Positions 42,464 through 51,220 of a stretch of 64,000 nucleotides of DNA are shown here, one piece after another. The position numbers were made by a program, and so were the translations under genes. The notes under the pieces were generated by a model that worked only from the letters and a program-made list of their open reading frames with translations, was not told the origin of the DNA and did no database searches. This DNA is from Clostridia bacterium (GTDB taxonomy: Bacteria; Bacillota; Clostridia; UBA1212): contig JAFSVU010000016.1 of the NCBI GenBank assembly GCA_017444825.1, forward strand, positions 49,146 to 113,145, written 5' to 3'. Position 1 is the stretch's first letter; every line of letters begins with the position of its first letter.

Positions 42464-43633
42464 ATGTATCGTATTGGTCAGGAAGAGATAGACGCGGTCG
42501 CAAGAGCGATCAATTCCAGGGATTTTTTTAAGATAAACGGCGGAAACAAGGAGGTCTACCATTTCGAAGAGGAATGGAAGAATTACGTAGGTTCGGATTA
42601 CATGATCCTTATGACTTCTGGTTATGCCGCCATCGTTTCAGCTTTGATAGGCATTGGCGTTGGGCCCGGGGATGAGGTCATCGTACCGGCTTACACGTAT
42701 ATTGCCACTGCTTTGGCGGTGCTTGAAACCGGCGCGATCCCGGTCATTGCCGACGCGGACGAGACACTCACCATCGATCCTGAGGACGTAAAGCGCAAGA
42801 TCACCAAACACACCAAGGCCATTATCCCGGTCCACATACAGGGCTTCCCGTCGAACATGGACGCTCTCAAGGAAATAACCAATGGTACCGGAATCAAGAT
42901 CATTGAGGATGCATGCCAGTCCGCAGGCGGAACTTACAAGGGCCGTTTTCTCGGAAGTATAGGGGATGCGGGCACATTCAGCTTTAACTATTTCAAAGTC
43001 ATCACGTCAGGTGAGGGTGGCGCGGTTGTGACCAATGACCGCACTGTTTATGAAAGATCCCTTATATATCATGATGCGGGTGCGGTGGCTTTTTTCGGCG
43101 ACCAGTTAAACGGTATATCCGAGCCTCTGTTCGGCGGAAGAGAATACAGGGTCTCCGACATAACGGGGGCCATTCTTCGCGAGCAGCTTAAGAAACTGCC
43201 GGGCATCAGGGCCGACCTTAAGAAGAACCAGTTTTTCTTTATTGACAAGCTTTCTTCCCGCTTTACCAAGGCTCCATCAAACGATATGGAAGGGGATCTG
43301 GGGACCACTGTGGCTCTCCGTTTCGGAAGCGAGAAAGAGACCAGAGATTTTGCACAAAAATGCGCTGAGAAAGGCATTGGTTTCACCATACCGTTCGATA
43401 CCGGAAAGCATGTTTACACCAACTGGACACAGATCATGGAAAAGCGCGGTGCTTTCCACCCGGCGATGGACCCCTACAAGTTCTCCGAGAACCAGGGACT
43501 TCAGATGAACTACACCCATGACATGTGCAAGAAGACTCTTGACCTTCTGTCAAGGACAGCATATCTCCTGGTCAATCCGGACTGGACTGAAGAGACTTGT
43601 ACCAATATTGCCAATACGATACTCAGCATCTGA
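42464..43633 (+). CDS. DegT/DnrJ/EryC1/StrS family PLP aminotransferase
   Basis: These enzymes transfer an amino group to keto-sugars or cyclitols. The fold type I core is evident: TSGYAAIVSALIGIGVGPGDEVIVPAYTY, the PLP aspartate in EDACQS, and the Schiff-base lysine in FNYFKVITSGEGG. The length of 389 is normal. ATG 42464 follows GGAGG. It starts 17 bases after the ceramidase-like gene, so the two may be one operon, and it is followed directly by the 6S RNA promoter. The sugar substrate is unknown; no nucleotide-sugar genes are beside it. Confidence 0.87.
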   Translation: MYRIGQEEIDAVARAINSRDFFKINGGNKEVYHFEEEWKNYVGSDYMILMTSGYAAIVSALIGIGVGPGDEVIVPAYTYIATALAVLETGAIPVIADADETLTIDPEDVKRKITKHTKAIIPVHIQGFPSNMDALKEITNGTGIKIIEDACQSAGGTYKGRFLGSIGDAGTFSFNYFKVITSGEGGAVVTNDRTVYERSLIYHDAGAVAFFGDQLNGISEPLFGGREYRVSDITGAILREQLKKLPGIRADLKKNQFFFIDKLSSRFTKAPSNDMEGDLGTTVALRFGSEKETRDFAQKCAEKGIGFTIPFDTGKHVYTNWTQIMEKRGAFHPAMDPYKFSENQGLQMNYTHDMCKKTLDLLSRTAYLLVNPDWTEETCTNIANTILSI

Positions 43634-43636
43634 CAA

Positions 43637-43665
43637 TTGAAGTATCGTAAATCCGGTGATATAAT
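43637..43665 (+). promoter_or_regulatory. Promoter of the 6S RNA candidate
   Basis: TTGAAG (43637-43642) and TATAAT (43660-43665) are spaced by 17 bases; the RNA should start about seven bases downstream. Confidence 0.7.
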
Positions 43666-43671
43666 CAAATT

Positions 43672-43870
43672 GATCTCTGGGGTGTGCGATAACCATCTCA
43701 TGTTTTGGACCTACACTTATATCACGGGAAACGGGCGGTGTCTTAACATACCGGGCCTCACCTTTCAAGGAAGACGCGCAAGCTGAACAGTGGATGGTAG
43801 ACGAAGATGCGATGTTTCCCACTTTGGCGCTTTTGGGTGCCAAAAATCAGATACGGCATCCCGGAGATCA
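43672..43870 (+). ncRNA. ssrS: 6S RNA candidate
   Basis: A transcript of about 200 bases starts right after a consensus promoter. Its ends pair as in 6S RNA: GATCTCTGGGGTGT at the 5' side with GGCATCCCGGAGATC at the 3' side, and both arms strongly resemble the closing stem of E. coli 6S RNA (TCTCTGAGATGT and CGGCATCTCGGAGAT). Inside, ACCATC (43692-43697) pairs with GATGGT (43793-43798), and an 8-bp hairpin (TTTGGCGC/GTGCCAAA) lies in the 3' strand of the open region. 6S RNA mimics an open promoter and sequesters the housekeeping RNA polymerase in stationary phase. No protein frame is convincing here. Confidence 0.72.
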
Positions 43871-43871
43871 G

Positions 43872-44096
43872 TTTGTTAGAGCGAGTGCCGGACAAAGTAA
43901 TAAGTAAGAGGTAATAGGTAATAGGTATTAGGTAATCAGCGGGCCCACGTCGACCACATTTCATCGAGGAACGATTCTTCACGAAGTGAAGCCAAGTGAC
44001 GAGATGCAAGGTGCGAGACGCAAGGGGTGCCGCCTTAGGTAATAAGTAAAAGGTAATAGGTAATAGGTAAGAGGTGCTGGCGCAAGGGAGTGCCGC
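43872..44096. repeat. Heptamer-type intergenic repeat block D with embedded 81-base element
   Basis: Directly after the 6S candidate come GAGTGCCGGACAA, GTAATAA/GTAAGAG/GTAATAG heptamers, then the second copy of the 81-base element (43941-44021), then more heptamers and the GGCGCAAGGGAGTGCCGC spacer. Apart from these repeats and a short AT-rich tail I see nothing between 43871 and the terminator at 44131. Confidence 0.88.
43941..44021. repeat. 81-base structured element, copy 2
   Basis: It is identical to 22563-22643 except for G to T at element position 39 and C to A at position 49. These two positions pair in the CT(G/T)CAC-GAA-GTG(C/A)AG hairpin, so pairing is kept in both copies. Confidence 0.85.
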
Positions 44097-44130
44097 AAAT
44101 TTAGGATAAAATTAATATCACATCAAATGA

Positions 44131-44167
44131 AAAAGCCGCATCGGGAATAAACCTTCATGCGGCTTTT
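44131..44167 (-). terminator. Terminator of the DUF4364 operon
   Basis: An 11-bp AAAAGCCGCAT/ATGCGGCTTTT stem with a 15-base loop lies downstream of the minus-strand operon. The symmetrical A and T ends allow it to work in both directions. Confidence 0.85.
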
Positions 44168-44189
44168 GACTGTTCGGAAATGACGAAAA

Positions 44190-44726
44190 TCAGTCTGTTT
44201 CGCCTGCGGCGGCCATGATGATACCCGGGAGAAGGGCGTATGCGTTTTTTCGCCACTTTTCACATATCTGATCGCCTGTTTCGCGGTCGGGTACCGGGAG
44301 CCTGAGGTCGACCACCACATTCCCTTTTTCCCTGATGAAGCATCTTACGGCGAGGTTTTTATTGGCGTCAATGAAAACATATGCGCTGACGGTCATGTCC
44401 GATCTCAACTTATCCTTTTCCTTGAGAAGAAGGTCGTCGTAGGGAATTTTTAGTGAGAGGGACAGGTCGGGAGTCATGGAGCGGCAGGAGACTTTGCCTG
44501 TGTCCGTGATGGCAAAGATATCCTGTCCGTCATTGCCCTGCGTTATCGAAACAAAGCCGGACCGAAGAAGGGTATCGAGTGACTCCCTGAAGCTGAAATA
44601 ATTGACCAGGCCGGGCTTCATAATGAATTCGGTCAGGACAGCTTCGGAGACACCGAAACCAAGGTTATCCAAAACATAAAGCAGCAGGATCTCGTTCTGC
44701 ACTTTTTGATCGTTGTTCTCGTACAT
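44190..44726 (-). CDS. DUF4364 family protein
   Basis: The 178 residues match the DUF4364 family, widespread in Clostridia. The N-terminal half looks like a winged helix (EILLLYVLDNLGFGVSEAVLTEF, FRESLDTLLRSGFV), the C-terminal half is a beta-rich domain (DMTVSAYVFIDANKNLAVRC). A transcription-regulator role is suggested by the fold but not proven. The start is placed at 44726, where GGGAG precedes the ATG; the longer frame from 44765 overlaps the upstream gene. It follows the ASRT-like gene in a two-gene operon. Confidence 0.82.
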   Translation of the reverse strand: MYENNDQKVQNEILLLYVLDNLGFGVSEAVLTEFIMKPGLVNYFSFRESLDTLLRSGFVSITQGNDGQDIFAITDTGKVSCRSMTPDLSLSLKIPYDDLLLKEKDKLRSDMTVSAYVFIDANKNLAVRCFIREKGNVVVDLRLPVPDRETGDQICEKWRKNAYALLPGIIMAAAGETD

Positions 44727-44754
44727 AAATGCTCCCGTGTGAAGGTGTGAAATG

Positions 44755-45114
44755 TCAGTAGGCAATGAGTCCCATGAAGCTCATTTCGCTCTGAGTGGTG
44801 TCGAGTCTGCTGTACTGGCAAACGATGGGAACGTCGCTCTCCACGAGGATAGCGTAGGGGATGCCTCTCTCTATCCTGCGGCCGTCACTTGCAACGATCT
44901 TATCGAGCCTGATGTGATTCGTCCTTCTTGCAGGGCAGACTGCACTGAAACCGGAAACGGGCTCCCGGTCTTCGAAATACAGGGTGAGGCTGATGTGGGC
45001 GTCGGAGTCATTGGTGTTGAGAACGCAGACCGCCTCGTGGCTCACATAGTCGCCGTTGTCTTTTTCGGGATAAAATGCGTCGGGAATAAACCATGTTTTT
45101 TTACCGTTATCCAT
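44755..45114 (-). CDS. Sensory rhodopsin transducer (ASRT)-like protein
   Basis: The 119 residues match the small beta-sandwich family named for the Anabaena sensory rhodopsin transducer: WFIPDAFYP, SHEAVCVLNTNDSDAHISLTLYF, the PARRTNHIRLD block and ESDVPIVCQYSRLDT. Most members, as here, have no rhodopsin nearby; the fold is a tetramer thought to bind carbohydrates or DNA. The ATG at 45114 is ten bases from GGAGG; a TTG two codons upstream is four bases from it, so the start is uncertain by two codons. It is cotranscribed with the DUF4364 gene and divergent from relQ. Confidence 0.82.
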   Translation of the reverse strand: MDNGKKTWFIPDAFYPEKDNGDYVSHEAVCVLNTNDSDAHISLTLYFEDREPVSGFSAVCPARRTNHIRLDKIVASDGRRIERGIPYAILVESDVPIVCQYSRLDTTQSEMSFMGLIAY

Positions 45115-45153
45115 AATCAAAAATACCTCCGGGATCGATTGATGTTCCTGATG

Positions 45154-45182
45154 ATATTAGCATATTACGGCGGCAAATTCAA
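45154..45182 (-). promoter_or_regulatory. Promoter of the ASRT-DUF4364 operon
   Basis: On the minus strand, TTGAAT (45177-45182) and TAATAT (45154-45159) are spaced by 17 bases, 40 bases before the start codon. Confidence 0.65.
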
Positions 45183-45260
45183 GGTTCGCGACATTGGTCA
45201 GTTAACTGTTATAGCGGGTGAATCGAAAAGCTTAAAACGCGCAGATCTTCTTTAAGAAAG

Positions 45261-45290
45261 TTGAAAGAGAGGGCCGGATTTTGGTATAAT
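45261..45290 (+). promoter_or_regulatory. Promoter of relQ
   Basis: TTGAAA (45261-45266) and TATAAT (45285-45290) are spaced by 18 bases, 31 bases before the ATG. Confidence 0.75.
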
Positions 45291-45321
45291 AAGAGGGCAA
45301 AAAAAGTATCGGAGGCTTATC

Positions 45322-46011
45322 ATGGGCAATGAAACCTTTTCAAGAGTTTTCCCTGATATCATTCAGGATGATGACAGATTTGACGAGGCCAGAAAAGAAG
45401 CTATCTTTAAAGGAATAGGCGGGTACAGGAATCTTGAGCACCTTTACGATTCTGCAATTAAAACCCTCACAATGCGTTTTGAGATACTGAACCAGGAATT
45501 CAAGGTCAAGTACGAGAGAAATCCCATACACCACATAGAGGGGCGTATTAAGAGCGCCAGAAGCATCATCAATAAACTGAAGTCGAGAGACTATGAGGTC
45601 TCATTGGAGTCTGCCCAGAGGAATCTGAACGACATTGGCGGTGTCAGAGTGGTCTGCTGCTATATTGACGACGTTTACAGCGTGGCCGAGATGTTTCTCA
45701 ACCAGAAGGATATTACGCTGCTGGAGAGGCAGGATTATATCAAAAATCCCAATTATAACGGCTACAGAAGCCTTCATCTTGACGTGAGCGTGCCGGTGTA
45801 CCTTTCGGATCATACGGAGTACGTCACCTGCGAGGTGCAGCTGAGGACGGTTGCCATGGACTTTTGGGCGAGTCTTGAGCACGACCTCCGGTACAAAACC
45901 AATAAACAGATCCCGGAAGAGATGGGACGAGAGATGCGTGAAGCGGCTGACAGGATCGCGGAGATCGATGAAGAGATGCAGCAGCTTTACAGGAAGATGG
46001 AAAAACTGTAA
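45322..46011 (+). CDS. relQ: Small alarmone synthetase (GTP pyrophosphokinase), RelQ/YjbM type
   Basis: It makes (p)ppGpp from ATP and GTP/GDP. Only the RelA/SpoT synthetase domain is present, with no HD hydrolase, TGS or ACT domain. GRIKSARSIINKLK, LNDIGGVRVVCCYIDDVY, NYNGYRSLHLDV and EVQLRTVAMDFWASLEHDLRYK are the substrate and catalytic motifs, the last with the Glu and His used in synthesis. The coiled C-terminal helix mediates tetramers in RelQ. 229 residues is typical. ATG 45322 follows CGGAGG. The stop overlaps the next ATG by one base (TAATG). Confidence 0.94.
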   Translation: MGNETFSRVFPDIIQDDDRFDEARKEAIFKGIGGYRNLEHLYDSAIKTLTMRFEILNQEFKVKYERNPIHHIEGRIKSARSIINKLKSRDYEVSLESAQRNLNDIGGVRVVCCYIDDVYSVAEMFLNQKDITLLERQDYIKNPNYNGYRSLHLDVSVPVYLSDHTEYVTCEVQLRTVAMDFWASLEHDLRYKTNKQIPEEMGREMREAADRIAEIDEEMQQLYRKMEKL

Positions 46012-47480
46012 TGAGTTTAAAGAAAGTGCTTGATCCCGTCTTTGCGACAAGGGATATCGATACAAGGCACATAGGGGTCCTCGACGGCATAAGAGCGCTG
46101 TCGATCATCTTTGTGTGCGGTTTTCATTTCTGGCAGCAGTCTTGGCTCTGGAATCTGTCCTCGGACAAGCCTTTTTCCTGGATACCGGGGTTTTTTAAGA
46201 GCCTGGGTGTGGAGAACGTCAGTCTCAACTGGCTATATTCCTGCGGGTACGTGTTCGTGGACATGATGATACTGCTCACGGGCCTCTGCCTGTTCCTTCC
46301 CTACGCCAATGCGATGCTCGATAAGACAAAGCTTCCAGGGGTGGGCCGTTTCTACCTGAAGAGGGTCGCAAGGATATTCCCGTCCTACTATTTCTGCATA
46401 GCGGTCCTGGCCATATTCTTCGTAAGTGTTTCGTCCTACGGGGGGAATGTGGACGCATACAACAAGGATCTGTTTACACACCTCTCGTTCACCCATATGT
46501 TTTTCAAGGAAACCTATCTCACCACCAAATTTAACGGAGTGCTGTGGACCCTTTGCGTTGAGATGATGTTCTACATCATATTCCCGCTGCTCGCATATCT
46601 TTTCACCAAGGCGCCGCTATTGACTTATCTTGGCATGAACGGGGTGTCTTTGGCGTATTATATCCTGGTCATCAGAAAGCACGTTAACGATATGTCTTTC
46701 TACGTTAACCGTTTTCCCACGTTCCTCTGCGTTTTCGCCAATGGAATGATGGCGGCATTGCTGATCACGGCATTGGCGAAGAGGATGAAGCAGAACAAAT
46801 ACACCGGGCTGCTGTTTACGCTGGTCGCAATTTTTTCTTTGTATATTTTACGAATTGTGTTAAAATACGGCCTGGCTACCACGGCGAACGGACAGTTCTG
46901 GCAGGTTCAGAACCGTTTCCTGGTATCGATCATTTTCACTTCGTTTATTATCGGTGCCACATTCTCGTTCAATTGGTTCAGGGCGATCTTTTCAAACCCT
47001 GTTGCGAGATTCCTTTCGACCATCAGTTTCAACCTTTACATCTGGCACCAGTTCCTCTCGGTAAAACTAAAGGAATGGCATATACCGATGTACGTAAGCG
47101 AGTCAGGCATGCCTCAGACGGATGCGGGCAGGGAATGGCAGTGGAAATATACCGCTGTGTGCTGGATCGCTTCGATACTGGTCGCGACTGTGGTGACCTT
47201 CGTGGTGGAAAAACCTCTGCATAAGCTCATAACCAAGGGCATAAAGATAAAAAAGAAGCCTGCGGCTCCGGAAGCTGTGACAGAAACGCCAATGCCCGAG
47301 GTATCAACGCCAATGCCCGAGGTTTCAACGCCAATGCCGGCGGAAGAGGCGCCGGTACCCGGAATACCGGAAGAGCCACCGGTCACCGAGGCGGCGGAAG
47401 AGCTCCCGGCACCGGAAAATACGGAAGAAAACAACGAAAACGTAGAAGATATATTTTTTGATAAAAAAACAGGAGAATGA
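46011..47480 (+). CDS. Acyltransferase family 3 membrane protein with proline-rich repeat tail
   Basis: The N-terminal 400 residues are an OafA/YrhL-like membrane acyltransferase with about ten helices: GVLDGIRALSIIFVCGFHFW with the family His, then KRVARIFPSYYF. Such proteins O-acylate cell-surface polysaccharides or peptidoglycan from cytosolic acyl donors. The last 75 residues are a Pro/Glu-rich cytosolic or wall-facing tail that begins with near-perfect 21-base tandem repeats coding TPMPEVS. The gene starts on the last base of relQ's stop, so it is translationally coupled, an unusual partner for an alarmone synthetase. Confidence 0.85.
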   Translation: MSLKKVLDPVFATRDIDTRHIGVLDGIRALSIIFVCGFHFWQQSWLWNLSSDKPFSWIPGFFKSLGVENVSLNWLYSCGYVFVDMMILLTGLCLFLPYANAMLDKTKLPGVGRFYLKRVARIFPSYYFCIAVLAIFFVSVSSYGGNVDAYNKDLFTHLSFTHMFFKETYLTTKFNGVLWTLCVEMMFYIIFPLLAYLFTKAPLLTYLGMNGVSLAYYILVIRKHVNDMSFYVNRFPTFLCVFANGMMAALLITALAKRMKQNKYTGLLFTLVAIFSLYILRIVLKYGLATTANGQFWQVQNRFLVSIIFTSFIIGATFSFNWFRAIFSNPVARFLSTISFNLYIWHQFLSVKLKEWHIPMYVSESGMPQTDAGREWQWKYTAVCWIASILVATVVTFVVEKPLHKLITKGIKIKKKPAAPEAVTETPMPEVSTPMPEVSTPMPAEEAPVPGIPEEPPVTEAAEELPAPENTEENNENVEDIFFDKKTGE

Positions 47481-47482
47481 TT

Positions 47483-49267
47483 ATGAAAAGCGACATGGAA
47501 TTGATGCTCGGCAATGAAGCTGTTGCAAGAGGCGCTTATGAAGCCGGTGTAGTGACGGTTTCGAGCTACCCCGGAACTCCCAGTACCGAGATCACCGAGT
47601 TTATTTCAAAATATGATGCCGGTGAGGTTTATTGCGAATGGGCTCCCAACGAGAAGGTGGCTGCCGAGGTGGCTATAGGAAGCTCCTTTGCCGGCGCGAG
47701 ATCGATGTGCTGCATGAAGCACGTGGGTCTTAACGTGGCCGCGGATCCGCTCTACACCGTATCTTATACAGGCGTCAATGCGGGTCTGGTATTTGTGGTT
47801 GCGGACGATCCCGGAATGTTCAGCTCCCAGAACGAGCAGGACACCAGGTTCCACGCTCTTTCCGCCCACGTTCCGGTCCTGGAACCCTCCGACAGCGAAG
47901 AGTGCATAAAGTTCACAAAGCTTGCTTTTGATATCAGTGAGGCATTCGATACCCCCGTAATACTGAGGCTGACCACCAGAGTTGCGCACCAGAGGAGCCT
48001 TGTGGAAAAGGGCGAAAGAAGTCAGAACGTAAAGCCTTATAAGAAGGACATCTGGAAATACTGCATGATGCCGGCTATGGCTAAAAAGAGGCACATTGCC
48101 GTGGATGCAAGACAGAAGAGACTTGCGGCTTTTTCGGCGGGAGCAAAAGAGGATCTGCCGTTTACGATCCCCAACGTCGTCGACTACGCGAAAGACAGTA
48201 AAAAGAAGATCGGCGTCATTACGTACGGTATCTGCTACCAGTACAGCAGGGAGGTGTTCAAGGACGCGTCGTTCTTGAAGCTGGGCCTGACATACCCGCT
48301 GCCGGATGACCTTATCCGTGAATTTGCGGCTAACGTGGACAAACTCATCGTCGTCGAGGAGCTGGAGCCTTTTATCGAGAATCACATAAAGACTATGGGA
48401 ATAGAGGTCACCGGAAAACAGCTGTTTACCAACCAGGGTGAGCTCGGCACGGTGGCGATAAGAAAAGCATTCTTCGGCGAGGAGCCCAAATGTGAGGCCC
48501 TGGGCGAGGACGTTGCGATCCCGCCGAGACCCCCGGTATTCTGCGCCGGCTGCCCCCACAGAGCGGTGTTCTACGTGCTTTCAAAAATGGGTCTTCGTGT
48601 CTGCGGAGACATCGGCTGCTACTCAATGGGTGCACAGGCTCCGTATCAGGGCATTGACTCGGTCATCTGCATGGGTGCATCGGTCAGCATGGCTCACGGT
48701 ATGACAAAGGCTATGGCCCAGTGCGGCGAGATCGACAAGCAGAAGACGGTGGCGGTCATTGGCGACTCCACGTTTATCCATTCGGGCATTACGTCGCTGA
48801 TAGACGTTGCCTACAACAAGGGCATTTCCACGACCATCATACTCGATAACTCGATAACCGGTATGACAGGGCACCAGCAGAATCCCGCCATGGGCTTTAC
48901 CATCAGAAACGAGCAGACTGTGGCCACAGATCTCGTGAAACTCGCCAATGCCATCGGTATCACGGACGTACAGGTGGTGGATCCGTTCGATATGAAGGCC
49001 TTCAGGGAAGCGGTCAAGGGTGCCACGGAGAGGGACAACCCCAGCGTTATCATTGCCCAGAGGCCCTGCGCTCTTCTCAAGTACGTGAAATACGGCGGAC
49101 CCGCCCACATAGACGCCGGGAAATGCGTCAAATGCGGATCCTGCATGAGGCTGGGCTGCCCCGCGATCAACAAAAAAGAGGACGGCAGTATCGTGATAGA
49201 TGCATCCCAGTGTGTGGGCTGCGGCCTCTGCTTCGGACTTTGCCCCAGGTCCGCCATTTCCAAATAA
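47483..49267 (+). CDS. iorA: Indolepyruvate ferredoxin oxidoreductase, alpha subunit
   Basis: IorAB oxidatively decarboxylates aryl pyruvates (from Trp, Phe, Tyr) to aryl-acetyl-CoA with ferredoxin reduction. The 594-residue subunit has the pyruvate-binding N-terminal domain (SSYPGTPSTEI, EWAPNEKVAAE), the ThDP domain (CAGCPHRA, GDIGCYSMG, GDSTFIHSGI, NSITGMTGHQ) and a C-terminal two-cluster ferredoxin domain (CVKCGSCMRLGCPA and CVGCGLCFGLCP). The ATG at 47483 is favoured over 47477 by spacing from AGGAG. iorB, a phenylacetate-CoA ligase and an ACT protein follow. Confidence 0.95.
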   Translation: MKSDMELMLGNEAVARGAYEAGVVTVSSYPGTPSTEITEFISKYDAGEVYCEWAPNEKVAAEVAIGSSFAGARSMCCMKHVGLNVAADPLYTVSYTGVNAGLVFVVADDPGMFSSQNEQDTRFHALSAHVPVLEPSDSEECIKFTKLAFDISEAFDTPVILRLTTRVAHQRSLVEKGERSQNVKPYKKDIWKYCMMPAMAKKRHIAVDARQKRLAAFSAGAKEDLPFTIPNVVDYAKDSKKKIGVITYGICYQYSREVFKDASFLKLGLTYPLPDDLIREFAANVDKLIVVEELEPFIENHIKTMGIEVTGKQLFTNQGELGTVAIRKAFFGEEPKCEALGEDVAIPPRPPVFCAGCPHRAVFYVLSKMGLRVCGDIGCYSMGAQAPYQGIDSVICMGASVSMAHGMTKAMAQCGEIDKQKTVAVIGDSTFIHSGITSLIDVAYNKGISTTIILDNSITGMTGHQQNPAMGFTIRNEQTVATDLVKLANAIGITDVQVVDPFDMKAFREAVKGATERDNPSVIIAQRPCALLKYVKYGGPAHIDAGKCVKCGSCMRLGCPAINKKEDGSIVIDASQCVGCGLCFGLCPRSAISK

Positions 49268-49294
49268 TATGCGGAACCAAGGGAGGGTGATAAA

Positions 49295-49876
49295 ATGAAA
49301 AGCGACAATATCAACATTTTAATAGTAGGCGTAGGCGGGCAGGGAACGCTGCTTGCTTCGAAATTCCTGGGTGCCGTGGCTAAAATGGCAGGGCGTGACG
49401 TTAAAGTGTCGGAAGTACACGGCATGTCACAGCGTGGCGGAAGCGTTATAACCTGTGTGAAAATAGGCAAAAAAGTATATTCTCCGGTGATAGATATGGG
49501 AGAGGCCGACGTAATGCTTTCCTTTGAGCAGCTTGAGGCGGCCAGATGGATAGGCTATCTCAAAAAGGGCGGAAAGGTCATAACCTCAACCCAGAAGATC
49601 GAGCCCATGAGCGTGGTGCTCAGGCAGGCTGTCTACCCGGACAACGTCATCGAAGGGCTTAAAAAGTCAGGCGCAGAGATAACCGCTTTTGACGCTTTTT
49701 CCGTTGCGGAGGAGTGCGGCTCCGGGAAGGCTGTGAACATAGTGCTTTGCGGCGTTCTTTCGAAGCTTATATACGACATACCTGAGGAGATTTGGCTTGA
49801 GGCACTGAAGAACACCGTGCCCGCAAAGCTTTATGACATTAATTTGAAGGCATTTATGGCAGGCAGAAGCCGCTGA
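49295..49876 (+). CDS. iorB: Indolepyruvate ferredoxin oxidoreductase, beta subunit
   Basis: The smaller gamma-type subunit of 193 residues carries the 2-oxoacid:acceptor oxidoreductase domain: NILIVGVGGQGTLLASKFLG, VSEVHGMSQRGGSV and ADVMLSFEQLEAAR. It completes the IorAB enzyme with the gene 27 bases upstream. ATG 49295 follows GGGAGG. Confidence 0.95.
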   Translation: MKSDNINILIVGVGGQGTLLASKFLGAVAKMAGRDVKVSEVHGMSQRGGSVITCVKIGKKVYSPVIDMGEADVMLSFEQLEAARWIGYLKKGGKVITSTQKIEPMSVVLRQAVYPDNVIEGLKKSGAEITAFDAFSVAEECGSGKAVNIVLCGVLSKLIYDIPEEIWLEALKNTVPAKLYDINLKAFMAGRSR

Positions 49877-49904
49877 AAAAGATTTTAAAAAAGAAGGTGA
49901 TTTT

Positions 49905-51206
49905 GTGAAATATTTCGATCAGGAGCATGAATGCATGGACCGTTCAGAGCTCATAAAACTTCAGTCCGAAAGACTGGTAAAGCTTGTTGAGAACGTTTAC
50001 AACAACGTTCCCCCCTACCGCAAAAAAATGGATGACGCAGGCGTAAGACCTGAAGACATAAAAGGTGTCGAAGACATCACAAAATTGCCGTTTACGTACA
50101 AAACAGATCTGAGAGATAACTATCCCTTCGGACTTTTTGCTGTTCCGATGGATAAGATCAACCGCATCCACGCATCCTCAGGAACCACAGGAAAGCAGAC
50201 TGTTGTGGGCTATACAAGCGAGGACCTTGACGTCTGGACAGACTGCATTTCAAGAGGATTAGTGAGCTGCGGCATCGAGCCGGGAGATATGGTCCACGTG
50301 GCTTACGGCTACGGACTTTTCACCGGAGGCCTTGGGGTACACGACGGCGCAACGAAGCTGGGCTGTTCAGTTGTACCTGCATCCTCCGGAAACACGGCGC
50401 GTCAGGTAACGCTTATCGAGGATTTCAAGCCCGATGCCATCTGCTGCACTCCCTCATATGCGCTTTTCCTTGGCGAGGAGCTTCACAAGAAGGGCCACAC
50501 CGCTGACGATATTTCCCTTAAAGTGGGCATTTTCGGTGCGGAACCCTGGAGCGAGGCCATGCGTACTGAGCTGGAGAAGAGCCTCGGAATAAAGGCGTGC
50601 GATATATACGGCCTCTCCGAGATCATGGGACCGGGCGTTGCCTGCGAATGTGAAGAGAGAAAGGGCATGCATCTTCAGGAGGACCATTTCCTTGTAGAGG
50701 TCATAGACCCGGAGACCGGTGAGCACGTAAAAGAGGGTGAGAGCGGAGAACTTGTATTCACCACACTGACAAAGCAGGGCCTGCCTCTCATCAGGTACAG
50801 GACCAAGGACATATCCAGAGTTATATATGACAAATGTGCCTGCGGCAGGACCACCGCAAGGATCTTAAAGCCCTCAGGCAGGTCGGATGACATGCTTATC
50901 ATCAGGGGCGTCAACGTATTCCCGTCTCAGGTCGAGACGGTTCTCATGGAATTCAGTGAGACTTCACCGTATTACATGATCTATGTCGACAGACAGAACA
51001 ATCACGACACAATGGAAGTCAAGGTGGAGATGAACGAGGCCTTCTTCAGCGATAAGATCTCGGACATCAACAGTCTCGAGGCAAGACTCAAGGCCCGCCT
51101 TAACAGTATCATAGGTCTCTCCATTGGCGTCACCCTTGTAGAACCGGGATCCCTCCCGAGATTCGAGGGCAAGTCGAAACACGTCGTCGACAATCGCAAA
51201 ATCTGA
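49905..51206 (+). CDS. paaK: Phenylacetate-CoA ligase
   Basis: This ANL-superfamily enzyme activates arylacetates with CoA and ATP, or runs in reverse to make ATP and arylacetate from the IorAB product. Motifs: HASSGTTGKQTVVGYT (P-loop), YGLSEIMGPGVACEC, and RYRTKDISR with the adenylate-binding Arg/Asp. 433 residues is standard. The start is a GTG following AAGGTGA. In the order iorA-iorB-paaK-ACT the likely net pathway is fermentation of aromatic amino acids to arylacetates with ATP gain; direction is inferred. Confidence 0.94.
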   Translation: MKYFDQEHECMDRSELIKLQSERLVKLVENVYNNVPPYRKKMDDAGVRPEDIKGVEDITKLPFTYKTDLRDNYPFGLFAVPMDKINRIHASSGTTGKQTVVGYTSEDLDVWTDCISRGLVSCGIEPGDMVHVAYGYGLFTGGLGVHDGATKLGCSVVPASSGNTARQVTLIEDFKPDAICCTPSYALFLGEELHKKGHTADDISLKVGIFGAEPWSEAMRTELEKSLGIKACDIYGLSEIMGPGVACECEERKGMHLQEDHFLVEVIDPETGEHVKEGESGELVFTTLTKQGLPLIRYRTKDISRVIYDKCACGRTTARILKPSGRSDDMLIIRGVNVFPSQVETVLMEFSETSPYYMIYVDRQNNHDTMEVKVEMNEAFFSDKISDINSLEARLKARLNSIIGLSIGVTLVEPGSLPRFEGKSKHVVDNRKI

Positions 51207-51220
51207 AGGAGGATATCGTA

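Noticed and set aside
43758..44009. Small minus-strand frame of 83 codons after the DegT gene
   Set aside because: It overlaps the 6S RNA candidate and repeat block D, and its sequence is the usual repeat translation.
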